From Toxonevra muliebris (lineage: Eukaryota > Arthropoda > Insecta > Diptera > Pallopteridae): a stretch of 64,000 bases of DNA. Below, in pieces: positions 21,051 to 33,685 of the stretch. The position numbers were made by a program, and so were the translations under genes. Each line of letters starts with the position of its first letter. The stretch's first letter is position 1. The stretch covers positions 14,088,708 to 14,152,707 of the forward strand of contig OY829329.1 in the NCBI GenBank assembly GCA_963691655.1, written 5' to 3'. The notes below the pieces were generated by a model that saw only the letters and a list, made by a program, of their open reading frames with translations, had not been told where the DNA came from and did no database searches.

Positions 21051-23449
21051 TGCTATGCTGGCACTAGGAACTGGCACTCTCAAGCTAGCATTTGAATTGT
21101 GCCAACTATTGAGTTGTGTAAAAACTATGGTGAAGCGCATGCCATTGTATGAGCGATTAAAACTTTATGGAAGTTTTCATTTCTTATTGATAATAATTTA
21201 GCTGTGTGTTTGCCCAATAGACTGAGTGTTATGGAAGACCTATGTGCTTCCTGGCTATGCATGGAGCAAGCAGTATTGTCATGAAGTTTCTAATTTTTTT
21301 ATGCAGAATTTTATAAAAACCCATAAGAAAAGATAGAGTTATGATAAAAAAAAAAGGGAGATGGTCTTACCACCACCTATTTCCCCCCTTCCCCCTGCCC
21401 CCTTTTTACTCCTCTTGAGAGCTTAGGGCTTCTGCTAAGCATCGTGCCTAGTATTAGTTTCGTTAATCATTTTGTTATCATCTGAGCAGGTGATTGGCGT
21501 ACCGCAGCTTACTACCACATAATTGTATTTTAATCAACTTATTAATGTATCTCTTCCTGCATCAAGATTATTTTATAAAGAGATTTTTACAATTTCAGTT
21601 ATAATTGTTATAATTTCGACCGTTAGCAAATACACAAACCATTTGAATAAAATATGAAATATAATTCCAATATATGAAAGAAGAGAAAAACTCTACACTT
21701 AAACTGCTGATAAGCGTAAGAATAAAAGAGAAATTTTTTATTTAAAGAGAAATCTCATATATTTTACTCTTTTTACATCAAATTATTCAAAGTGTATTTA
21801 AAGAGAATGTACACAGTAGGTGAAGGACAAAGATAAATAAATGCTTTGAAATTGAAGAGAAACTTTAAGTTGATTAGTTTCTGATGCATTTTGATTGTGC
21901 TGCATGGTAGAATAATTTCAAGGTTCTACCGTTTGTGTAAAATATGTTGATAGAGTATTGAAAAATAAATGAAAATTTTAGACCGGCCAACGTAAACTGA
22001 GGTAGTTAGAGACTATAAACGTGGTTTTGAGACATTGCCAAATAGTTAAAGGCAGATTAAGATAGTCTAGGGTGCAGACTTTAGTATCTTGAAGCTATTT
22101 TAAAACAGATTACGGAAGGTGGAGTAAGTCAGAATTAGACAATGAGAATCAGAAGCGCAATAAGAGGTGGTTAGAATTAGACAGAGATAGTCTAAGGCGG
22201 ATTGAAATAGTCTCAAGTAGACGGTGGTATTCAAAGGAAAACAGAATTTCAGTAAGGCAACCGGTGACATAAAATATAAGTCAGAAGCAGTTGCTGAACT
22301 GTGCCACATAATTTTTTTTGTTTGTTTTTAGATTAATGAAATGTATGAAGAGGATATGACAAAATAGTACGATAGCTTTCTAAAACAATTTATGGCCCAT
22401 AAAAACACATCAACATCTCAGTAATTTAAGTTTATAGCTCATTAGTAAAATCCTTGTTTTTCTTAAAATTGAAAGATTTTTCAAGTACGATATAAACAAA
22501 GTGAAAAGAAAATAAGTTGTTTATTTAAGAGAATTGCTTACAATTTAAAACCTTCAAGAGCATAAATTTCATATTGCTTAATACAAAAACAATTACTCAA
22601 AGAGAATCAAAGACATACACTCTCTTACGCTCTTTGAGAGCATACAATACAATAACCTTGAAGTTCTTACGGTATGCGCTCAAGCATTAATTCTAAAGTT
22701 AAAGAAAATTTAAAATAAATAACGGAAGTTTTTGTGCTTTTAAGTAGATATTTCCTAATATCATTTTTAAAATATAAAACTAATATTAAAAAGTTATAAA
22801 ACAAAACTTTCATATTTCATATCACTTAATGTGAAGTAAGAACAACGTCAAGTAAGTTTGTGGTAGTATATATTATAGCTCACGGGCGTTCTGCTTGTTT
22901 ACCTTACGTTCTAAGTTAAATGCTCCCAGAGCGTGAAATAAGGCATACAAAAAACAGAAAAAAAGAACGCACATTTAAATGTAAATTGTGCACGCTCGCA
23001 CGTCTTTTTCGCTTTTCACTTTATTTGTCATAAGCTGAGCAGCACTTTGGGGGCGACTATGAATGCGATGACATACTTGCAAACATACATACATACACAC
23101 AAAAATATTTACATACCTACATATAAAAATACGTACTACTTCTTCTAAACTTTTCGCTTACAATATAAAGTATAATATATGTTGTTGTTGCTTGCTTTTT
23201 GTTGTTGTTGTTGTTGCTGATGTTTGTATTTTGCACAATAAACGAGAATGTTGAACACCAACAACGGTATTAATAACACACAAGAGAGTAACAATCAAGA
23301 GAGTGAAAAGAGAGAGAGAGAGAGAGAGAGACCGTATGTAAAGCAAATAACCTCTATGCAATATTTCGTAAAGTATTCGTTTTTCTACTCTCTCTCTCTC
23401 TCAATTTTAAATTTCCATCTTCTTCGTATCACGTAAATATAAAACAAAC
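21051..23449. other. Intergenic DNA, nothing coding
   Basis: It holds a C-rich tract (TTCCCCCCTTCCCCCTGCCCCC, about 21381-21404; G-rich on the minus strand), GA-rich stretches, a TTG triplet run (about 23180-23218) and a (GA)n tract at 23309-23331. Short frames with Arg/Glu repeats come from the GA tract and are not genes. Confidence 0.5.
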
Positions 23450-24400
23450 AACAACAAATCACCACGACAGTAGCGCTCATTCAGCACAAAAACATTACGT
23501 TTGAGACATCGTTAACCCTCACACATACATACACACACACAAAACTACTACGAAAATTGAATATCCTGTACTTCGTCGCTTCGCCGTCGTTGTTGTTCGC
23601 ATCGTGCAATGTCCTTTGCGACAACAAAAATTTTTCATCGAATTTCAGTTTTAGCTCATCCGTCGGAGTGTTATGTTAAATAATGGCGGGTACTGCGTAT
23701 GACGCAAACAGTGTTGCCACGATACTAAAAAAAAAAAAAACCAAAAAACTGGAGAGGGCGCACTGCTTGAATTTTATTAATTTATTATTAAAACACCGCA
23801 TAACGACAATAAAAATTTGAGGAGCTGCGGTGTGTTTGTGCTTGAAATTGTAAATTTCTTTAAAACAACAAATTTATTTTAAAAACTAAAGAAGCAAATT
23901 GTTTTGTGCAAAATAAACTTTGAAATATAAAAAAATAATATCCTTTGAGCTAGTTTTGCAAGTCAAAGTTCGTGGCATTTCGTGAAATAATCGTTTTTTA
24001 AAGTGTGTAACGACAACAACGACATCGGCGGTGGTCGACAACAACGTCAACGACGACGACGACAACGGCAACTACGACGGTTAAAAGAAGACGTTCCGCT
24101 ACGTAGCGCTTATGCTTTCATTTCGCTGTTAGTATAAACGACGACGTCGACGACAGCGCGGTGTTGTGGTGTTGGTGGAGAAGTGCTGCTGTTCTCTTCT
24201 GTTGCTGTTTTGAGGATTACGGCAGAATTTTCGTTGTGATTTGTGCAAGTAAAGTGCAAAACAACAACAACAAAAAAACAAAAAACGCCAACAGAATAAA
24301 AAGTTACTCAAAAACTACAATTTTGACAGCAGCAAATGCAAAGAGTTCATATGAAAGTTTTACTGTTGATTTTGTTTATGTATGTTGATCATGATGGGCA
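23450..24400 (+). promoter_or_regulatory. Candidate promoter / 5' UTR exon
   Basis: A local island of higher GC and CpG in otherwise AT-rich DNA, rich in ACGACGACGACAACGAC-type sequence, CAACAACAAC runs and GTCGACGACG. This composition is typical of fly promoters and 5' UTR exons, particularly of neural genes with distant first exons. Initiator-like TCATTC (23477-23482) and TCAGTT (about 23645) are present, but I find no correctly spaced DPE or TATA box. Possible donors include CAA|GTAAAG at 24248/24249. It lies 20 kb upstream of the signal-peptide exon at 44981 on the same strand and could serve it; this is inference. Confidence 0.35.
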
Positions 24401-26470
24401 AGCAGCATCACGAAGAGTGTGTCACTGTGTGTGTGTGTAAAAGTGTAAAAATGTTTTACATTGCATTTAATATTTAAAAAATTACAAATTTTATTATCTA
24501 AACTAACTTAATGCATATCGTATTACATACATATATATATATATATATATATAAAAATAACTGAATTTTAATATCATACAAAAATAAATAAATAAAAAAG
24601 TTCAATTAAACATAACTAACAAAAAAAAGAAAACTGCCTAAAAGTATGCAATAGTTTTTGTATAAACTTTACATACAGTGAGAGTCAACATACATACATA
24701 TACATACAAATCTAAGCTCTCTAAAAAAAAGAGAGAAAATATTGTGCTGTTCCTGTTAAATTCAAATAGTTAGTGTGCATACTCCAATCCTCTCCTTATT
24801 TATATACATACATGCATACATGCTCCATATACTTCCGTAGTAATTAGTATAAAACAAAAAACAACAACAACAATAATATAAATTTACATTAAAGCAAAAA
24901 ATTTTATTGCAGTCAACAACAAAAGTTTAAGAGTTTCTGAAGAAAAAGTGAAAAAATTTCTAAACAAATTTTTTGTTCTACTAAATTATTGTGCTTGATA
25001 ATATGACGAGCTGCTGCTCGCCTTTCCTTCGTTTACTTCTGTGTTACATGAGCTCAGTGTAATGATTTAAAATAATTCATCAAACCGTTGAGACTATAGA
25101 AAAGTGAGTTCATGTTCTATTTAACAGAAATTACATATATCTACATACTTGCATACTTTTATATACTAAGCTATAAAATCTGTGTACTTAAGCTTCTTAA
25201 TTGGACTAATTAATTGTGCCATCATTTTTTTTTATTTGTCGACCTAATTCTATGCATATGTGGATGGCTTGATATAGTAAAGATTAAAGTGACATTAATT
25301 ATCTTCTGAGAAATGGAACAAAATTTTAATTTAATTTTAGAACAGTTTAAAAAGAATGTAAATAGATTCTGTGGAATTTTTTTTCTAATATGAAATGAAC
25401 TTGACTTGCTTGAATATTTGCTACAAAAAGTTATTTGTGATATGTAACTATACATAGATTTCTTTTTCAAAATTTTATTTGAATTCATCTGGTTGCAAGT
25501 CATTCATATGCAGTACACACATGAACACATATGAGCATATCGGTGTGTTGATGATTTTTTTTTTATCAAATGTTTACTTATTCACTCTCCATGTAAAGCT
25601 TATGATGTAAGGCTTATGCCATTACTATTGCCGTAACCGAAATAATTTAACTGCTTCATTTATTTTCTTCTTTACTTTTTGCAGTATTTTGAAATTGAAT
25701 ACCACAAACTCTAATCGGGATTTTATGAAATTTTTTATGATAAATTAATAAATTATTAGTGCAATTAGAGTATTTTTGATTAGACATTTTAAAGCATACT
25801 TAGCGGCTTAAAACTACAAAGGCAAAACTTCAAAGTAATAGTCCCAAAATATGATCCTAAGTGACATGTAAACAGTTCCTTCATTTAATATAATTGACCC
25901 GTTAGTTTGATAGAGACGCAAAAAAAAATGAAGTCTCTACACCAGAGATAGCTTCCTATACTCATACACACAAAATGATTGAGTGAGATCTCTTGTCCTC
26001 TCCTGATGAGTCATATGCACGTGCAATTTTTTATGCTCTTGTGCCACTCTTTGATCTAAATTGCTTGTGTTGTTTTTGCTAAGATGAAATTGTTGTAATC
26101 TTGATGCAGTGAGAATGTGAGAGAAGAGCCAGTGTGAGAAAGTAAATATGTTTTAGTGTGTGTGTGTGTGTGTGTGTATCGAGAGAGCGAAAAAGAGAGC
26201 ATCTGCATTTACCAGTGTTTTTGTTTGTGGTTCAATCGTAATTTTTATTATTGCAATAAATGAAATGTTTTTGTTTTTTTTTCTAACTGTGTGCTCTCTT
26301 TTTTTTCCTTACTTTTCACTTATGTGTGTGTGTGTGAGATCATTAATGTATACAAATAACAATATCAACACAATTCCTATTTTAATGTGTTCTCCTCACT
26401 TAACACTTTTCTGCCAGAGCAATCAACTAAAGGCAACTGAAATCCACATTCACTCCAAACTTTTGAATAT
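24401..26470. other. AT-rich non-coding DNA with microsatellites
   Basis: It contains (AT)n at 24530-24553, (GT)n at 26155-26178, poly(A) runs and CATACATA stretches. No supported gene or element. Confidence 0.5.
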
Positions 26471-26489
26471 TTAGATATTTCGTAAGGGC

Positions 26490-27046
26490 TCACTGGGCAA
26501 ACACAAACTTTGTATGGCTGCTATCAAGGCACTAGAATCCTATCAGGTAAACTCTAAACTGATTAGGGAGTATCTTGAGAAACTTAATACGCTTGGCTTG
26601 CAGAAACAGGTCTGGATACTTTGGGAAAAGAAAACAAAGAGAAGGCAGATGAGCTAGCAAAAAAAGGGGCATAAACCCCATTTGTAGGACCCGAACTCTT
26701 TTGTGGAATAGCAAAAAGAAAGAAGAACTGAGAACATATAAAATAGAAAGATTTATGGATTGTATGAATTTATCAAAAAAGAATCTGTGAATTATAACAG
26801 GTATTCTGACAGAGCACTGCAGGCTAAACTATTACCTGACAAACCTACGAATCTGCAATAATGAGATATGTAGATTTTGTGATGAGGGTACCGAAACTCC
26901 AAAACAGATTCCAGAATAATGTCCTATGTTTATGCAAAGCCGGAAAATGTACTTGGGAGATTCCAAAATACCAGACGGGATGTTGAAAAATTTTCAAATA
27001 GCGGGTATAAAACTTACAGAAATCGCAAACAAAAAAAATAATAATA
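26490..27046 (+). mobile_element. Non-LTR retrotransposon 3' fragment (RNase H and C-terminal zinc-knuckle-like region)
   Basis: This is the decayed 3' end of a LINE ORF2. In successive frames I read AAIKALESYQVNSKLIREYL and LEKLNTLGLQKQVWILW (RNase H helix region, about 26520-26625), then NKEKADELAKKGA (the final RNase H Asp motif, about 26632-26672), then LTEHCRLNYYLTNL (about 26810-26845) and ICRFCDEGTETPKQ (C-x2-C, about 26868-26910). The usual H-x-GI segment between the first two blocks is missing, stops interrupt the frames, and the fragment ends in an A/(ATA)n tail at about 27027-27052. RNase H plus a TAA-type tail fits I/LOA/R1-like clades rather than true Jockey. It is 5'-truncated and dead. 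Confidence 0.82.
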
Positions 27047-27365
27047 ATAATTTTTCTTTACCTTGACTTTTGGTTTGTTTATTACTCTACTATGTTTCAG
27101 TCAAAGACATATGTAAAACTGTCTGTTTCATTTTAGTCTCAACAATTGCATAAGGAAATCTTGCTCTATTTTATTGAACTCAAATAATATATGCCTTTTC
27201 CATTTGCGCTTAAATATAACATATATAACATGAATGGGAGTGGGAAAAGCTCTGTTCAGATTCTCAACAGGCTATTGTTTCATAATAGTTCGTTGCAATT
27301 GAATTTCGAGTTAAGTTTTCGAAGATTTTGTCCAACACATGAAAGCCAAACTTCATTTTTTAAAG

Positions 27366-28190
27366 TAAAACTTCTTATGGGAGAGTACTAATATCTCGAT
27401 CGGCAACCTACCCCATGACGAATTATTTGATTTTGTTTGGATTACATCAAAATATTACAATAATCTTTCTCACACTCCCTTTATCTTCTCAAGCAACGTT
27501 CGCATTTTTTTTTTAAATGAGACTTTTATAGACGCATTAAGCATGTGTAATATGTAAATTGATGTAAAACATAGACTGGTGGGCAGTGAAACGCTGAAAA
27601 TAGTCGAATTTTACTTTTGAATGTGTATATCGATGGCCATACGTTGACCTGTAGTAAGTACTTTTTTTTATCACTTTCGAAAGAGACGTCAAAACGGCAA
27701 TAAATTTGCATAAATAATATGTACAAATTGTGTTAAGAATGGCTTTAAATAAGAAAAAAATGTTTTTCGAACTGTTTTTTTATTTTTTTATTTTAAACTG
27801 TTTTTTACATCGATATGTAAATAAACAATAGAGCGAGTAAGCAAATAAAGTTAACTCTTACAAGAACAACACAAACAGCATTCTCTCTCTCATATTTATG
27901 TATGTATTTGAGCTAAAAGAATTTCTTGCAAAAACAACATGACTAACAACAGTAAATTTCTCTGAAGTCAATTACTCGCTAATTTGAGATGAGATTGAGA
28001 GAGCCGACGTCTCTGCCCAATTTCCATGAAAAAATTGATTTCAATGGGAAAAGTTTGATAACGATATCGGTTCTCTCACTGTGTGTGTGTGTGATCAGAG
28101 AGTTCATGCACTCTTTTTGTCTCATATTTAAAAGGAACTTAAAGAGTTTCGTAAGAGTCAATCCGAGAGTATTGCTTCTCTCATAGATGT
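27366..28190 (+). repeat. GA-rich dispersed repeat, copy 1 (with nested MITE)
   Basis: This is a family of about 830 bp shared with 51974-52815. Common blocks are AACTTCTTATGGGAGAG, ATTTTGTTTGG, AATAGAGCGAGTAAGCAAA, AACTCTTACAAGAACAACAC, CTCATATTTATGTATGTATT, TTTCTTGCAAAAACAAC, GAGAGAGCCGACGTCTCTGC and TTTCGTAAGAGTCAA. The right part also recurs at 30702-30984 and 60975-61385. ATATTTAAAAGGAACTTAAAGAG near the right end looks TATA-like. There is no coding capacity. The MITE at 27628-27815 interrupts it at the same point as in the 52-kb copy. Confidence 0.88.
27628..27815. mobile_element. Palindromic MITE (TATCGATGG termini), internally deleted copy
   Basis: The left end is TATCGATGGCCATACGTTGA and the right end ACATCGATA. 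The left arm continues with AGTAAGTA, ATCACTTTCGAAAGAGACGTC and GGCAATAAATTT as in the other copies. Most of the right arm is gone, leaving 188 bp against about 240-256 bp elsewhere. It sits inside the GA-rich repeat. Confidence 0.75.
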
Positions 28191-28205
28191 AGAACAACAA
28201 TAGAT

Positions 28206-29170
28206 GCGGTATTTATCAGATACCTATGGAAATTGAGTGAAGTGTTTATTTCATATTTTAGTTGTCATATGCTAATTTTTTCATTCCTCGAAATTCGAAA
28301 CAGGAATTGTGATCATTAATATTTCCATTTTTAAATTATACACGTGTAGGTATGAGTTTAAGTTTATAATATTTTGTTTTTAATTTGAAATAATTCAAAA
28401 TGGATTTTCTTCTATTATTAAAATCAATAGACTTTGAATGAACAATGAACAGGATTTTCTTCTAATTTATATCTAACAAGGGCGGCTTTTAAAACTAAAA
28501 AGAAAATAATATATTTTCTCTAAATATTTTCACTTCTATCATGTGTCCCATGACATATTTTTTTGATAAAGATGGTGTAGATCGAATTATTAACGTATTC
28601 TAGGAAGACTTTTGGAGATAACCTTCTTCTCCCCTTACTGGTGAAAAGCACATACATTTTGATGGTTGGTCATAAATAAAAAGAAAATTTAAAAGAATAC
28701 AAAAATCAAACCATCTTTAGGAAATGTTTGTATCCACTAGTGGACCAGATCATGCATAAACCAGTCAGTGAGTGAAGTATATCTTACATCGCTTTAGAAA
28801 ACTGAGATATTTTGGTATTTTTTTCAATACACCAATAATGTGATTAACCCAAAGTACGTCTGATTAAATGGATATGCTCTGAGCGACATTGCGAGTAAGT
28901 GATTTCACAATATATTTTTTCTGTAATTTCATACTCTCTCTCCCCACACTTTCTCTTTCTTGCTTTAAGGAGCCATTGTTTGGTGGCTCCACTTATGCCT
29001 AGTTCTCACTATGTCATATTCCATGCATTTTTTTTTTTTAATTTTAACTGCAGTTTTTTTCACCTTTAGATTTCCCCTCTTTTATATTAGTAGTGATTGG
29101 TTGTTTTGATGTGCAAACATCAGTGTGAGCATAGATTGAGTTAGAGCAAGAGAGCACGCAAATACCTTCT
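28206..29170. other. AT-rich spacer
   Basis: No coding or repeat structure recognised apart from poly(T) at about 29031-29039 and short GA-rich pieces. Confidence 0.4.
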
Positions 29171-29175
29171 TCTTT

Positions 29176-29382
29176 GTGTTGTTGTTGTTTGAGAAAGAAT
29201 TTCGAATGCAACTCAAGTAACAGTATTTATCACCATCGCCATTTATTATACAGAGTCCTAACCGCCAAATAAGTAGTGTGTTGTTGTTATTGTTTGAGTA
29301 AACACTTCAAATACAACTCAGGTAACGATATTCGTCACTAAAGCTATGCATTACAGAGAACCCTAACCGCTAAATAAGTGTA
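29176..29382 (+). repeat. Tandem duplication, two copies of about 105 bp
   Basis: Each copy runs from GTGTTGTTGTT(G/A)TTGTTTGAG, through CAACTCA(A/G)GTAAC, to CCTAACCGC(C/T)AAATAAGT. The ends are near 29275 and 29379. About 80 percent identical by eye. Confidence 0.8.
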
Positions 29383-30456
29383 AGCAACATTTCTCGTTTT
29401 TAATGATGTATATTCGACGAGGAGGAGAGCGAAATTAAAAGAAGAGATAAGAAGAGTAAAACGAACAACAACAATCTCTGGGAATTTTTTGTCAATCTAA
29501 AAGGGGACAACACGATGCCCCTGTGTGGCATGCAAAAGTTTACGCTTAAAGTTTAAATTAACCACATTTAATTATTTTTATTTGCTTTAGTTAGTTCGGA
29601 TGGGAAATTAACTTCTTTTCTGTGAATTCTCAATTAAAAAGTTAGAATGTTTTCAATTTGTACTAGGAGTGATTTATAATAAAATATTATAAAAGTAAAG
29701 AAGTTGTGAGGTGAGTAAAATTTCTATGAGAAGACTTCAAATCTAACTATGTATCTATAATTTAAGAGGTAAAAAAAAAATTCCCAAAATAAACTCAAAT
29801 TAAATTAGCTTCTTTATTATTTTCATTTTATTTATAATAAGATCATGATATAAATTCTTCAGAGCAAAATGACATTGCTACTTTTGTTATTTGACATTAG
29901 GATGCTGAGAAATGTTGACATTTTCTAAAATTAGTAAGTGGCATTTAAGTGAATAAAAAGCAACATTGTACATTAATTATTTAAGAAAATTGTGATATAT
30001 AAATACAATATTTTTTTTTTATTTTTTTTTTCAAGAAAAATGTAAATAATTTGTATGGTATTAGGAATTCAGAAGAAATTAATTTTCCTAGTATTGCCGT
30101 CAGCATTATTTTCCAATCAACGTCATCATCTGTGTTGGCATACATCCTTAGACATTTTTGCTGTATTGTTAACAACACAGTGTTTTTTGATTTGAAATCA
30201 GCGTCATCTGTTGGCATACATTATTTTACTTATGTTTTTATTCAAGCTTATCATGAAATTTTTCAACTGTAGGAGTTTTTGGATAGAACAAATGACGTAA
30301 TATTTTTTTGTGATGAAACAGAGATTAAGGATTAATATAATAACTTTTATTCTTTGATTTTTTTTTAACTAAAAAAATATAACGAGTTTCTTGCGTTAGT
30401 TTAAGAAATAACTCTGACACTGCTGATAAACTTATTGAATTTATACAGAAATTTCG
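29383..30456. other. Non-coding AT-rich DNA
   Basis: The only structure is a short repeated motif, GTTGGCATACAT, at about 30135 and 30211, separated by sequence containing GTCATC(A)TCTG; a small local duplication. No gene is seen. Confidence 0.4.
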
Positions 30457-30636
30457 TAGTCATTGCAATACCTCCGCTTAATTGCGTCGTTGAAAATCTA
30501 CAATTTCTGCTTCAATTAATCAGAAAATGCCATCAACCGAGGAATTTGAGTAGATTTTAAACTAAAACCTTAAAATTTTTGGTGCAATTAAACGGAAAAT
30601 GCAATTAAGCGGAGGTCAATTAACCGGAAATTACTA
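30457..30636. mobile_element. pogo/Tigger-like MITE, about 180 bp
   Basis: The right end, in reverse complement, reads TAGTAATTTCCGGTTAATTG followed by ACCTCCGCTTAATTGC. The left end reads TAGTCATTGCAATACCTCCG followed by CTTAATTGC. The right terminus is followed by TA. Repeated TTAATTG/CCGGTTAA motifs next to a TA insertion site are characteristic of pogo-type terminal repeats. The left end carries an indel relative to the right, so the copy is old. Non-coding. Confidence 0.6.
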
Positions 30637-30701
30637 TAAATTGCTTTCTTTTGTTTGTATTATACCTGGTTTTCAATGTTGAGCAGTTTTGAAGGGGGAA
30701 A

Positions 30702-30984
30702 AATAAACAATAGAGCGAGTAAGCAAATAAAGTTAACTCTTACAAGAACAACACAAACAGCATTCTCTCTCTCATATTTATGTATGTATTTGAGCTAAAA
30801 GAATTTCTTGCAAAAACAACATGACTAAAAACAGTAAATTTCTCTGAAGTCAATTACTCGCTAATTTGAGATGAGATTGAGAGAGCCGACGTCTCTGCCC
30901 AATTTCCATGCAAAAAATGTATTAAATGGGAAAAATTTGATAACGATATCGGTTCTCTCACTGTGTGTGTGCGTGTGATTGGTT
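30702..30984 (+). repeat. GA-rich dispersed repeat, copy 2 (truncated)
   Basis: Closely matches 27822-28090 (AATAGAGCGAGTAAGCAAAT through GATAACGATATCGGTTCTC and the GTGTGTG run), the most similar pair of the family. It begins just after the point where the MITE sits in copy 1 and stops in the GT repeat. It therefore lacks the left half, the MITE and the TATA-like right end. Confidence 0.9.
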
Positions 30985-33179
30985 ATCTTTTGTACCAATG
31001 AAAATATCATTTGCCGAAACTCCAAATCTTTACAATTTATTAAATTCAATTTTTGTTTTTTTTTTTTAATTTCATTCAAGTTTCTGTTTCATCAAACACT
31101 TGTGCTGTTTACTTACATTAGTTTTTATTATCTTTTATTTTAACTTATTTTAATATTATACATACCCAAATTTATGCATATTGCATGAATTTTACTCGTT
31201 TCACACAGAAAACAATCATATTAAGTGATTTTCTTTGGTAATTGAATTTATGAAAATATTTATTGAAGTATAAGAAAAACAATATCATTAAATATATATA
31301 TACATAGTGTATACAATATATAAATACAAGACTTATGTATGTTAAGCTTTCTTAAAATATGTGTATAACACTTCAACTACACCAAAAGAAAAATATCTAG
31401 AAAAAGCTATATTAAAGTTAGAATAGTTTAAGTTAGAATTCCAGAGGTGTTTCAAATTTTCTATCCTTAAAAAGAAAGTCAGAGTAAAAATTATTAGTTT
31501 ATTGTTATAAAATTTACTTTACTTAACCTTAGCTAATAATTAAAAGCTCAATGTTGATCTGTCAGTGAGACAATTTACCCTCAGTAAGAAGTTTCATTAC
31601 TTTTCTTAGTCTCTACTTTCTTGTTTTTTTTTTGTTCAATTTTTATTTAAACATTTTTCCTATTGTTTGTTACTTGAATTCCCCTTTCCTCTAGTTGAAA
31701 AGTATACAAGTCTTAAGGTTTTAGTGCTACTGAAGGCTTTTCTTGCCCCTCTAAACTATCAACTCAAAAAACTATTCATTTCAACACAAATTAACTCAAT
31801 ATATTTAATACAAATTCAAACTCTTTCAATGAAACCTTAACCAGCAACATGATTCTCAACATATTATTCCGCAACAAATTAAACAAAAAATGTTGCGTTC
31901 TAAGTGATTCATGTTTCGTCAAGTATTGGCAACAGCAGCTTCATCTTTTTAAGACAAGCATCATGAATCTAAACCAGTTTTTTCTGCAACAAAATAGCCA
32001 AAAATGTTGCTTATTACTTTTTCATATTTTCATCTCTTTCATACGTGAAGCTAAAAATTCTCACTCTGTGCTAGTCTAACATATACGATCGTAAGACTGA
32101 AAAAACACGCAACATTTTTGTTTATTTTGAAAAGCTACTGAATTTGAAATCGACAAAGCGCTTTCATTGTTTAACTAAAATTTATGTGAAACTTCAACTG
32201 TATTGTTGCTGGCATTCGATGGAATATAGAAAGATTAATGGTCAAACGCAATGGTTGATGAAGTTTCAAAAATTAAAGCTAGCAGGAATCAATTAATGTG
32301 AATTCCGTTCCACTATTGTCCACATCTATAAATTAAGATCGGAAGAAAAAATATTTAACTATGTATCTCTTGGTCTGACAAGGACCTGATCAGCATTTAC
32401 AGTATTTTTTAGAGTCACTGATCACGAAAACTAAGTAATTGCAACCACTAGGTGATTCAAAGAGGAGGGGTTTAACGCAAAAACCAATGTTTTTCAACCA
32501 AATCCTCCGGACAAATATGCAGCCATTTGTGAATTCAAGGCTGGTGGTTATTTCCAAAACTCCGCCGCCCCTCTTTGAATTTGTTAGTAGTCGTATGACA
32601 ATTCATTTCATGATCTTATTCATCACACAAACAATTTAACTGAAAATTGCTTTTATTTGTTTTATTCAATAATAGTTTTAGTGAAAATTTAATTGTAACG
32701 TAAAAACGTATGCTAATAGATGGCGCTGATTTCTGAATCTGAAGACAGTGCAGAACGAAATAAATTTTATTTTTCTAACACTATGAATCACTAGCAGATT
32801 CAAGGGAGGAGGAGGAGGGAAGGAGCAGGGGAAATGGAGGAGAGAGTTAAAGAAAAAAACTGACATTATGAATTGAGCAGTACGATCAGGACCCTAAATA
32901 TCGATTTGGAACTCTTATATTGTGTAAAACTAACTTTCAATTCTAATTTCATATAATTCACTTTGAATTTCTAATCTCTACATTTTCAAGATTTTTGAGG
33001 TGGTAAATTTTAAAATGTATATTTTTATCTCAGGAAGTCTCATTTGTCAGAGAAGAAATTCGCAGAGCTGGGAAAATTTAAAGCTTGATTTTATATTCTT
33101 ATTTTTTCATGTTTGTTTGTTTCGTTAGCAACATGTATTAATTTTGCAGTGAAATTTTATAAGTATATCAAAATAAGTA
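30985..33179. other. Non-coding DNA with short G/A-rich motifs
   Basis: No gene. Inverted short motifs ATTCAAAGAGGAGGGG (about 32454) and CCCCTCTTTGAAT (about 32569-32581) face each other about 115 bp apart. A purine-rich tract starting ACTAGCAGATTCAAGGGAGG lies at about 32791-32850. The ACTAGCAGAT start recurs on the minus strand beside the poly(C) run at 48430. Confidence 0.4.
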
Positions 33180-33685
33180 TATCAAATGTTGCTAGACAAA
33201 GTTACTTAAAAATCCCTAGAAGTATGCAAAATTTGTGTGAAAAAAAGTTGCAGACTTCTCTTTAGACTCATGTTGAGAAAATTTCACGAGAGAGAATAGA
33301 GTACAACTTTGGCTAATATATCGTGAAATATGATATTTCGCATTTATTTCACCTGCAATTTTTTTTTTCATAAGGCGTTTGCTGTAGAATTTCACGTGAA
33401 ATTGAACAGAGTACCGCGCTTTACTTAAAAACTTTTAGAAGTATTTAAAAAAAAAAAATAATACGTGCAGAGAAATTTGAGCTGAAAACATTTGTTTGTG
33501 AGACATGCATATTGCAGACTTCTCTTCAGACTCATGTTGCTAATATTTCACAAAAGAGAATTGAGTACTAGAGTTTGGCTAAAATCTCTCAAAATTTTTT
33601 GAAGTTATTAAACGAGCTTTTTTTTATTTTGGAGTTTGCCATGAAATTTCACGAAAACTCTAACAGAGTACTAGGCTTAAGCTTG
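33180..33685 (+). repeat. Tandem duplication, two copies of about 263 bp
   Basis: GCAGACTTCTCTT(T/C)AGACTCATG recurs at about 33251 and 33514. Each copy also holds GAGAGAAT(A/T)GAGTAC, TTTGGCTAA, a poly(T) run, a TTTCACG motif and CAGAGTAC. A palindrome, TTTCACGTGAAA, lies at about 33391. Confidence 0.78.

Noticed and set aside
23477..23510. Initiator plus DPE core promoter
   Set aside because: TCATTC fits the initiator, but the GAGAC-like motif downstream is not at the +28 to +32 spacing.
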